Shown here piece by piece: positions 1-4,594 of a stretch of 5,796 bases of DNA; position 1 is the first letter of the stretch; every line of letters starts with the position of its first letter. Position numbers and translations under genes: made by a program. Source of the DNA: Rikenellaceae bacterium (GTDB taxonomy: Bacteria; Bacteroidota; Bacteroidia; Bacteroidales; UBA932); contig CAAGHY010000059.1 of the NCBI GenBank assembly GCA_900769735.1, positions 1 to 5,796 on the forward strand, written 5' to 3'. The notes beneath the pieces were generated by a model that did not search any database, was not told the origin of the DNA, and was given only the letters and a program-made list of their open reading frames with translations.

Positions 1-31
1 ACTCTTTCCCTACACGACGCTCTTCCGATCT
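1..31 (+). other. Illumina TruSeq read-1 adapter remnant (artefact)
   Basis: The first 31 bases match the 3' part of the standard Illumina TruSeq universal/read-1 adapter, ending in the diagnostic GCTCTTCCGATCT. This is not genomic sequence. Native sequence starts at base 32. The adapter supplies the apparent last residues (ending KSVV) and the stop codon of the minus-strand reading frame that runs off this edge, so that C-terminus must not be taken as real. Confidence 0.97.
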
Positions 32-405
32 CGCTTATCAAATTTGGCAATTTTATCAACGCTGGATGCCAGATTATATATTCCCTCTGCCCTTAAAAAG
101 AATCCGTCTCTTGCATAATAAGGACCTTTTACCAATCTTAGAGAATCGCACAGTGTAGAGTGAGTCTTGGCCGTAGAAAAATTCATGTTCTTGGTACCGC
201 TTTCTGCATTGAAACCCCAAGCAACAGCAATTGCTTCAAGCAAAGTTGATTTTCCCATTCCGTTTTCTCCAACTATAAAGGTTACAGGTGAAGTGAAAGG
301 GATTTCCTGAGATTCAATGAATGACTTAATACCAGGTATTTGTTGCCAATATTCACCTTCTGTCTCTACGTTGTGTATGTATTTCAGTTTTTCAAGATAT
401 ATCAT
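32..405 (-). CDS. AAA-type predicted ATPase (COG3910-like), N-terminal part only
   Basis: This is the N-terminal 124 codons of an ATP-binding protein; the rest is lost at the contig end, where the frame runs into adapter sequence. A Walker A P-loop, GENGMGKST, lies at residues 46-54, preceded by the hydrophobic strand VTFIV and followed by a helix (LLEAIAVAWG). Further on are the STAKTHS and DGFFLRAE segments (residues about 77-83 and 100-107), which I associate with the stand-alone predicted ATPases of COG3910, proteins of roughly 230-250 residues. Walker B and the signature region would be in the missing half. The start is the ATG at 405; no clear Shine-Dalgarno precedes it. It lies 45 bp downstream of the small membrane protein gene on the same strand, so it may be the third gene of a vsr transcript. 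The cellular role of this family is not established, and the link to DNA repair here is only positional. Confidence 0.85.
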
Positions 406-450
406 AGGATAAGTGAATTTTTAGCTTCATCATAAATCAATGACTAGTAA

Positions 451-669
451 TTAACTCCTTTTAATCCTGTCAATCTCGTCGCAGATCTCTTTTATCTTTG
501 GGTTCTCCCTCTGCATTTCCTCCAGTTTTTTATTGGCATAGAACTGCAATAGTCCGCCAACAATACCTAACAGGAGCGGGATTCCTCCAAGTGCTACAAG
601 ACCTAAATCCCCGTCTTCTATGCCCATCATAAAAAGACTGAATAAAACAACAAATACAACTGCTATCAT
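451..669 (-). CDS. small two-helix membrane protein, function unknown
   Basis: This 72-residue protein belongs to no family I recognise. Residues 2-16 (IAVVFVVLFSLFMMG) and about 23-44 (from GLVALGG to LLQFY) are hydrophobic and should form two transmembrane helices joined by a short acidic turn (EDGD). Residues 45-72 form a highly charged, probably helical tail (KKLEEMQREN, then EICDEIDRIKRS) likely to lie in the cytoplasm. The reading frame extends 8 codons further upstream, but the ATG at 669 is the better start because an excellent Shine-Dalgarno (AGGAGG) lies 5 nt before it. The gene begins 17 bp after the vsr stop codon, so the two are probably co-transcribed. Nothing in the sequence shows what it does; a membrane anchor or a partner of a neighbour are guesses. 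Confidence 0.72.
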   Translation of the reverse strand: MIAVVFVVLFSLFMMGIEDGDLGLVALGGIPLLLGIVGGLLQFYANKKLEEMQRENPKIKEICDEIDRIKRS

Positions 670-673
670 AATT

Positions 674-682
674 ACCTCCTTA
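674..682 (-). promoter_or_regulatory. strong Shine-Dalgarno for the small membrane protein
   Basis: On the minus strand this reads TAAGGAGGT, a near-complete anti-16S match, with 5 nt between AGGAGG and the ATG at 669. It sits entirely in the 17-bp gap after the vsr stop. It decides the start of the small protein. It is notable because the other intact genes here have weak or absent Shine-Dalgarno sequences. Confidence 0.8.
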
Positions 683-686
683 TTTT

Positions 687-1178
687 TCAGCAAAGATATG
701 GGTGGATTTTGTCAACTTTTGACACAAAAAAATTTACACCCTGAATTCTGTCCCCCAAATATATCTGGCACAAAGTTCTCTCCAATCCATTAAGGGTCTG
801 TTGCAGAACTTTTGGTTTCAACTGGCATTCCCATAGCGTAATGGTATGCCATCCCATATCCCGCAATTCAATACGTCTTTTAAGGTCCCGCTCCTGGTTG
901 CGCCGGATTTTCTCTTGCCAGAATGGTGTGTTTGTTTTTGGCAAGACAAAATACTTGCAGTCCTGATGCCCGTGCCAGAAACATCCATTTATAAATATTG
1001 CGGTCCGGTATTTCTTGAGGACAATGTCGGGAGAGCCGGGCAATTTCTTTACATTAAGTCTATATCTGAACCCACGGGAAAACAGAAACTTGCGCACAAG
1101 GAGCTCCGGTTTTGTATCCTTGCTCCTTATGCTTTGCATGCACTTGCGCCGTTGTTGGGGATTCATTCTGTCTGCCAT
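687..1178 (-). CDS. vsr: very-short-patch repair (Vsr) T:G mismatch endonuclease
   Basis: This 163-residue protein matches Vsr throughout, and its motif positions agree with E. coli Vsr almost residue for residue. Vsr nicks DNA 5' of the T in T:G mismatches that arise when 5-methylcytosine deaminates, starting short-patch repair. The MADRMNPQQRR opening and the MQSIRSKDTKPE segment (residues 14-25) are the family's N-terminal signature. The metal-binding catalytic Asp is D51 in LPGSPDIV. The zinc-site region is GCFWHGHQDC (65-74, with C66, H69, H71, C74), and WEC (116-118) gives the last Cys. F67, W68 and W87 correspond to the DNA-intercalating aromatic residues. The ATG at 1178 is preferred over further in-frame starts up to 1325 because homology begins there and the length fits the usual 140-160 residues. 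Vsr genes normally accompany a cytosine-C5 methyltransferase, but none is visible here. Downstream, 17 bp away, is a small membrane protein gene. The enzyme looks intact. Confidence 0.95.
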   Translation of the reverse strand: MADRMNPQQRRKCMQSIRSKDTKPELLVRKFLFSRGFRYRLNVKKLPGSPDIVLKKYRTAIFINGCFWHGHQDCKYFVLPKTNTPFWQEKIRRNQERDLKRRIELRDMGWHTITLWECQLKPKVLQQTLNGLERTLCQIYLGDRIQGVNFFVSKVDKIHPYLC

Positions 1179-1248
1179 ATTGTAAAGGTATACAAAAAAT
1201 TTAGAGATGTTTTGCTGAGATTTTTTGATTTCAACAATTCTACTACGC

Positions 1249-1388
1249 CAAGACAGTGGCGCAACAAAAACACTCTGCATAGCATTGTAATAAACATCAC
1301 CTGCACCACTCGTAAGAAAACTCAACGGGTGGCGCAGTCAGTATTGCTGTAGGGCAGTATAAAGCAGATTTAGTGCGCCACTGTCTTG
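1249..1388. repeat. 140-bp region bounded by a 15-bp perfect inverted repeat
   Basis: CAAGACAGTGGCGCA at 1249-1263 recurs as its exact reverse complement at 1374-1388, with 110 bp between. The inner core GTGGCGCA also appears a third time, direct, at 1329-1336. The enclosed sequence has no convincing reading frame, and I see no target-site duplication outside the arms, so a miniature transposon is possible but unproven. The element fills most of the 293-bp gap between vsr (minus) and the ydeI-like fragment (plus), which also holds only weak promoter-like matches: TAAATTTT on the minus strand at 1196-1203 before vsr, and TATCTTTA at 1451-1458 before the fragment. Neither has a good -33 box. 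Confidence 0.6.
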
Positions 1389-1471
1389 CCTGGATGCACA
1401 AATTAATGAATGTATTGCTTGAGAAAGAACTATCGGGAAGACAATTTCATTATCTTTATATTCACTGAGAT

Positions 1472-1681
1472 ATGGAAATCACCAACCTTCTACACTTCGG
1501 CACCCGCCCTGAGCTGCGCCAATGGCTCAAAGAGAACCACAACAAAGAGAAATGTTGCTGGGTGGTGACTTATCGCGGCAAGTGTCCACCTGAATGGCCA
1601 GCCATTCCATACATAGATGTGGTGGAAGAGGCATTCAACCGCGTTGCTACCGCAATGACCGGTTCCTTATCTCCAAAGTAA
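1472..1681 (+). pseudogene. truncated YdeI/OmpD-associated family gene
   Basis: The 69-residue product begins like the YdeI/OmpD-associated (bacteriocin-protection-like) family: MEITNLLHFGTRPELRQWL, then a WVVTYRG strand and the conserved PYIDVVEEA segment at about residues 46-54. In that family the next residues are typically a Cys/Gly-Trp-Ile-Asp stretch (LC.GWIDS), and the protein continues to roughly 190-200 residues. Here EEA is followed directly by FNRVATAMTGSLSPK and a stop. The SLSP tail resembles the family's later R.SPR segment, which suggests an internal deletion followed by premature termination. No continuation is recognisable in the other frames before the esterase gene, which converges 32 bp beyond. 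A functional short protein cannot be excluded, but decay is more likely. Confidence 0.75.
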
Positions 1682-1713
1682 CATCAATATATTCCCTCTT
1701 GCCTTCTAACCAC

Positions 1714-3408
1714 TTATTGCTGCTTCCCGTGATAAACCAGTTTCCTGGTCTTGGGATCCCTTGAGAACATCTTAAAGTAGTCCCACATCATCTGGGCACC
1801 GGGGATAAAGTTCCAGTGACCGTAATCAACAACGGCTACAATCTTTACAAGAGGCTTTTCATCTTTATAGAAAAAGCCGGTTTCAACTTTAATTCCATTG
1901 CCTTTGTTTGTGGTTATGGTCTCACGGTCGGCAAGGTTAAGGCCCAACAAAGGGTCAGCGGTAAAATCAAGCTCATAAGTAACCTCCATACCATTCAGCT
2001 GCTGGTATGTATTCCAGGCAGTTACATAACTGTTTCCTTTATAGTCATCGGGAGTATAAAAAGGGACAACTTTGTCTGCTGTACCTATGATTGAACAGTA
2101 TGCAACCTCCACAAACCCACGCTTCTGCGTTGCATCTCCCCACAATGAGTGGCAATTTGAGAATCTGCCGGTTTTGGCACCAGTATAAATGCCTCCACCA
2201 TACCCGCCAACTGCAGCAAAAAGATATGATTTGCAGATTCCAAGGGCAGTTGCAGTAATGGCACCGGCTGAAAGACCCTGGGCATAAACCCTTGAGGGAT
2301 CAAGCTGAGGATATTTTTCAAACAGAATCTGCAGAACCCTTTCTACGCCATCATACCCCATTGGAGCATAGTCCTTCCTCCCCTGCCACTCCATTTCCAC
2401 AACAAAAAAACGTTCCTTGCCGGCCACTTGAAGGAAACCGGAAGTCTCAGCTTGTGTGCGCGGGTCATTTGTATTTCCGTGCAGAAGCACCATTACAGGC
2501 ACACTGGCATCCGGAGCACCCTCAATCAATTCTTGAGGCCAATACTCATACCAAAGCCAAGGAAGCCCTTTTTTCTGAGGCATGACAACCATCTCCCTCT
2601 TCAAACCCAATCTCTCATACACCGTATACGGTTCCAGTTCATACGGACCATAAGCGCCATAATCAGCACCATCATAATGGGTATGTTTATAATTGTTGAA
2701 CCTGAAATTCCTGGAGAACACTTCATCCCAAGCCCTGTCAAAAATCTCCGCAAAAGGAACCCCCACATTTTCATCTACCACAACAGTCAGCAACTCCTCT
2801 CCAGCATTCACATATTTGTAAACATTCTTCCCGACAGTGTTCTCCTTCTCTCCCCTGTTCATTGAGATGTAGTTCTTGGCAACCTTGGCGGCATTCTTTC
2901 CTGCAACATACGCCGGCACACCCCAGGAATGTGCAGGGTCCTTGCCAGGCTTGCCTCCAACAGTAAGGATACCGGCAATGTGCCCTGCCGCCTCAGATGG
3001 CGCAATTGCAGCATTGACAAATGTGGCACCATCACCCAAACCAATAACCTTAAGATTACCGGAACGGGCCTTGTTGAACACAGCTTTGAAACCCTCAAAA
3101 TCCCTGGCATTGTCATATCTGTCCCCAACAGGATTAACCACAAAAACTTTCACGTGATTGGCTGTAAGCACATCCCTCATATCCAGCTCTTCCACAAGAG
3201 CCCTGGCAGCAGCCTGATCTAGCTTGCTGTGGGGATAAATGAAAAATGTTGGAGCATTGTTGTTTGAGCGTCCGTCAAGCTGCTCCAAATTCAAATTCTG
3301 CTCAAAATACACCACATTGGCCGGCATCTTGGCAGCAGTACCCTTATTCTGGGCAAAAGTTGCAACAGCCACACACATTGCAACTAAAACTGAAATTATC
3401 CTCTTCAT
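1714..3408 (-). CDS. secreted PHB-depolymerase/esterase-family alpha/beta-hydrolase with a degenerate N-terminal copy of the fold
   Basis: This 564-residue protein has a signal peptide (residues 1-19, MKRIISVLVAM... ending TFA), with likely cleavage before Gln20, so it is exported. There is no lipobox (the Cys at 12 follows Met). The C-terminal half (about 265-550) carries a complete hydrolase site: the HGNTNDP oxyanion strand (310-316), nucleophile elbow GLSAG with Ser380, acid GTADKVVPF with Asp445, and VDYGHWNF with His531. This order and spacing fit the esterase_PHB/feruloyl-esterase-like group, which hydrolyses ester bonds in polymers or cell-wall conjugates; the substrate is unknown. 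The N-terminal half (about 30-240) seems to repeat the fold without the triad: GLGDG at 123-127 replaces GLSAG. The start is the ATG at 3408 because the signal peptide begins there. A TAnnTTTG promoter lies just upstream inside the relic gene at 3419-3614. It converges on the ydeI-like fragment; no hairpin terminator is visible between them. Confidence 0.88.
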   Translation of the reverse strand: MKRIISVLVAMCVAVATFAQNKGTAAKMPANVVYFEQNLNLEQLDGRSNNNAPTFFIYPHSKLDQAAARALVEELDMRDVLTANHVKVFVVNPVGDRYDNARDFEGFKAVFNKARSGNLKVIGLGDGATFVNAAIAPSEAAGHIAGILTVGGKPGKDPAHSWGVPAYVAGKNAAKVAKNYISMNRGEKENTVGKNVYKYVNAGEELLTVVVDENVGVPFAEIFDRAWDEVFSRNFRFNNYKHTHYDGADYGAYGPYELEPYTVYERLGLKREMVVMPQKKGLPWLWYEYWPQELIEGAPDASVPVMVLLHGNTNDPRTQAETSGFLQVAGKERFFVVEMEWQGRKDYAPMGYDGVERVLQILFEKYPQLDPSRVYAQGLSAGAITATALGICKSYLFAAVGGYGGGIYTGAKTGRFSNCHSLWGDATQKRGFVEVAYCSIIGTADKVVPFYTPDDYKGNSYVTAWNTYQQLNGMEVTYELDFTADPLLGLNLADRETITTNKGNGIKVETGFFYKDEKPLVKIVAVVDYGHWNFIPGAQMMWDYFKMFSRDPKTRKLVYHGKQQ

Positions 3409-3418
3409 ATTTCAAAAA

Positions 3419-3614
3419 TCATAATTCATTGTTTACAAACCTAGCATATGCAAACAGTGGAGCAATCTCCTCAATGGCAAATCCGGCAATGCCGCAGCCA
3501 ATCTTGGTAACAAGGAAAGTGTATTCCCGATGATTTTTTGCAGTTGCTTCCAAAAACAAATATCTCATTATCCTTCAATTCAGAAATTATTTCAGGTGTA
3601 TATCTTTTGCTCAT
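3419..3614 (-). pseudogene. A1S_2505-like phage-type protein, internally deleted and frameshifted
   Basis: From the ATG at 3614 the minus strand reads MSKRYTPEIISELKDNEIFV then FGSN (codons 3614-3543), the typical opening of the A1S_2505-like phage-protein family (YTPE.I..LK.NE.FVFGSN). The frame then becomes nonsense and soon stops. In another frame, from 3550 to the stop at 3419-3421, it reads EATAKNHREYTFLVTKIGCG and continues IAGFAIEEIAPLF, the family's C-terminal signature (TFLVT.IGCGIAG....EIAP.F). The whole Gly-rich central part (usually HAGGAA...GQ..G..G.AYAIPT) is missing. The two halves meet at GGAAGCAAC (3543-3551 on the minus strand), which encodes both the end of FGSN and the start of EATAK in different frames. 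That is what a deletion between short direct repeats would leave. The esterase ATG lies 10 bp after its stop, and the relic's 3' part now holds the probable esterase promoter. Confidence 0.85.
3436..3466 (-). promoter_or_regulatory. Bacteroidota-type promoter for the esterase gene
   Basis: On the minus strand a perfect TAnnTTTG -7 box (TAGGTTTG, 3436-3443) is preceded after 19 bp by ATTG (3463-3466), close to the TTTG -33 element. Both spacing and sequence fit the consensus described for the primary sigma factor of Bacteroides. Transcription would start around 3430 and give a leader of about 20 nt before the ATG at 3408. The leader has no Shine-Dalgarno. The promoter lies within the C-terminal coding remnant of the relic gene at 3419-3614. 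Confidence 0.55.
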
Positions 3615-3733
3615 AGTTTAATGCTATTTATAAGTTACATACACTTGTATCGGTTCAACTGTAAAATTAGGGAACAACACAATAATATTCAAATTTTGCA
3701 TAGCACCGTTGGTTAAAGAAGGCCTGTACTTAA

Positions 3734-3901
3734 CTAAAAAAGGTTGACACTTTGAGGGTATTCAACTATATTGGTGGGCATTCAGGGCAAATTTTGTCAG
3801 AGGAACAGGCTGATAAGTTGAATATGCTGTGGAATGACTACTTGGAAGAGAATTCAGATATATTCTTGCCAAGGGCTGCAAGGGTGATATATTTGGACTA
3901 A
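3734..3901 (+). pseudogene. unrecognised C-terminal coding remnant without a start codon
   Basis: An open frame of 55 codons between stops reads, in part, TLRVFNYIGGHSGQILSEEQ, ADKLNMLWNDYLEEN and SDIFLPRAARVIYLD, ending at TAA (3899-3901). The composition looks like real protein: amphipathic, balanced charge, an EEQADKLNMLWNDYLEE helix. There is no ATG near its start; TTG at 3752 is the only plausible initiator and would give 49 residues. A second short frame (3634-3747), ending APLVKEGLYLTKKG, overlaps it and would join it if one A were removed from the six-A run at 3736-3741, so it may be one gene broken by a homopolymer indel. I do not recognise the family. The remainder of 3615-3953 shows no further gene; it must contain the lost promoter side of the minus-strand relic and the approach to the hip operators. 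Confidence 0.4.
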
Positions 3902-3953
3902 ACTAGCAACAAGACATCTGTGAGTTTGACTCCAAAAGTCCAGAAAATGTAAA

Positions 3954-3977
3954 AATTGCACCCCTTCGGGTATAATT
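3954..3977. promoter_or_regulatory. putative HipB operator O1
   Basis: Imperfect 24-bp palindrome: left arm AATTGCACCC, 4-bp centre CTTC, right arm GGGTATAATT. Eight of ten arm positions pair. It is the most upstream of three sites with the same architecture, exactly 41 bp centre-to-centre from the next. Confidence 0.65.
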
Positions 3978-3994
3978 AGCACTAAAACTCAAAG

Positions 3995-4018
3995 AATTAT
4001 ACCCGTTATGGTACAATT
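3995..4018. promoter_or_regulatory. putative HipB operator O2
   Basis: Imperfect 24-bp palindrome: left arm AATTATACCC, centre GTTA, right arm TGGTACAATT, with eight of ten arm positions paired. Its left arm is also a perfect inverted partner of the right arm of O1 (CGGGTATAATT at 3967-3977 against AATTATACCCG at 3995-4005). It covers the place where a -33 element for the hip promoter should lie (about 4006-4013). Confidence 0.68.
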
Positions 4019-4032
4019 TTATTAAAATTTAC

Positions 4033-4040
4033 TATATTTG
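4033..4040 (+). promoter_or_regulatory. -7 box of the hipBST promoter
   Basis: TATATTTG fits the Bacteroidota TAnnTTTG consensus exactly. The -33 element is weak: TTATGG at 4006-4011, 21 bp upstream, is the best match. The expected start of transcription is around 4045-4047, inside operator O3, leaving a leader of about 21-23 nt before the hipB ATG at 4068. The last five bases of the box lie inside the left arm of O3, so a repressor there would block the promoter directly. Confidence 0.65.
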
Positions 4041-4059
4041 TACCCCATAGGGTATAAAT
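4036..4059. promoter_or_regulatory. putative HipB operator O3
   Basis: The best of the three palindromes: left arm ATTTGTACCC, centre CATA, right arm GGGTATAAAT, with nine of ten arm positions paired. It overlaps both the -7 box and the probable transcription start and ends 8 bp before the hipB ATG. It is 41 bp from O2. Confidence 0.75.
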
Positions 4060-4067
4060 TATATTGT

Positions 4068-4271
4068 ATGACAATATCTGAACATATCAAAACAAGGCGC
4101 AAACAGTATGGGCTCACCCAAGTGGAGCTTGCTGAACGTGCAGGTGTGGGACTTCGCTTTGTCAGGGAATTGGAGCGAGGTAAATCCACTGTACAATTAG
4201 ACAAAGTGAACATGGTCTTGAAACTCTTCGGAGAAGAACTCAAGCCAACTAAGATTGAGCAGATAGTATGA
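4068..4271 (+). CDS. hipB: HipB-type XRE-family repressor of the hipBST operon
   Basis: This is a 67-residue single-domain XRE/Cro-C1 helix-turn-helix protein. Helix 2 covers TQVELAERA (17-25) and the recognition helix GLRFVRELERG (28-38), followed by KSTVQLDKVNMVLKLFG, the usual last helices of HipB-like regulators. It is expected to dimerise and bind the palindromes at 3954-4059, repressing its own operon. In characterised HipBST systems HipB also joins a complex with HipS and HipT that strengthens repression. The ATG at 4068 is chosen; an upstream in-frame TTG at 4038 would place the start inside the -7 box and operator O3, which is implausible. No Shine-Dalgarno is visible. The stop codon overlaps the hipS ATG (ATGA at 4268-4271), a sign of translational coupling. 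Confidence 0.9.
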   Translation: MTISEHIKTRRKQYGLTQVELAERAGVGLRFVRELERGKSTVQLDKVNMVLKLFGEELKPTKIEQIV

Positions 4272-4594
4272 AGCAAGGAAAGGTTTACATAAAGGATGTA
4301 TTCTGCGGAATCATCACTGAGTCTGAAGAAGGTTATACCTTCGAGTATGACAAAGCATACCTTGCATCTGATAATGCCAGAGCATTAAGCCCTACGATGC
4401 CATTAACAGAGGAGCCATATCAGAAAGAGATGATGTTCCCGATATTTGACGGACTGATTCCTGAAGGATGGCTGCTGGATATAGCGCAGAATTCTTGGAA
4501 GATTGATGCCAGGGACAGAATGTCTCTTCTTTTGGCATGTTGTAAAGATTGTATTGGTGATATTGGTGTAATTGAATTGAAAGAAGATGAATAA
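4268..4594 (+). CDS. hipS: HipS-type antitoxin (HipA N-terminal subdomain protein)
   Basis: The 108-residue protein corresponds to the N-terminal subdomain of E. coli HipA (HipA_N, couple_hipA type), encoded separately. The family signature is FPIFDGLIPEGWLL at 57-70, preceded by LSPTMPL (40-46) and followed by the LLACCKDCIGDIGVIEL segment at about 88-104. In the E. coli HipBST system this small protein, not HipB, neutralises the kinase, and I recall that a Trp of HipS reaches into the HipT active site. W68 in PEGWLL is the natural candidate here and needs an alignment to confirm. It begins in the hipB stop codon and overlaps hipT by 8 nt, so the three proteins should be made in coupled amounts. 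The length fits HipS (about 100 residues). The gene is intact. Confidence 0.88.
   Translation: MKQGKVYIKDVFCGIITESEEGYTFEYDKAYLASDNARALSPTMPLTEEPYQKEMMFPIFDGLIPEGWLLDIAQNSWKIDARDRMSLLLACCKDCIGDIGVIELKEDE

Noticed and set aside
670..693. An 8-residue longer start (MLKNKEVI...) for the small membrane protein.
   Set aside because: It would overlap the vsr stop and read through the strong Shine-Dalgarno that clearly serves the ATG at 669.
1179..1325. A 49-residue N-terminal extension of Vsr.
   Set aside because: Vsr homology begins at MADRMNPQQRR. The extension is low-complexity in function terms and includes the inverted repeat arm at 1249-1263.
846..1352. A 168-codon open frame on the plus strand opposite vsr.
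   Set aside because: It is antisense to a gene with a full set of Vsr motifs, and its translation shows no recognisable domain.
2292..2865. Overlapping plus-strand open frames opposite the esterase.
   Set aside because: They are shadows of the esterase coding frame, with unnatural composition and no independent signals.
3373..3408. A possible lipoprotein signal in the esterase because of Cys12.
   Set aside because: The residues before Cys are VAM; a lipobox needs Gly, Ala or Ser at -1. A signal peptidase I site (TFA before Q) fits better.
3743..3766. GTTGA...TCAAC stem and other short hairpins between the relic genes, considered as terminators.
   Set aside because: Stems of about 5 bp with large loops and no following T-run; not convincing as terminators.
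3744..3772. TTGACA, 17 bp, TATATT: a near-perfect sigma70-type -35/-10 promoter on the plus strand.
   Set aside because: Bacteroidota primary sigma factors use -33/-7 elements (TTTG/TAnnTTTG) rather than this consensus, the match lies inside a coding remnant, and no gene starts just downstream. Probably coincidental in A/T-rich DNA.
4038..4067. An earlier in-frame TTG start for hipB giving 77 residues.
   Set aside because: The TTG overlaps the -7 box and operator O3 and would precede the expected transcription start. The ATG at 4068 gives the normal HipB N-terminus.
4022..4276. An 84-codon minus-strand frame opposite hipB.
   Set aside because: It is antisense to hipB and covers the operator region. 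Its Ser/Leu-rich translation is typical of a shadow frame.
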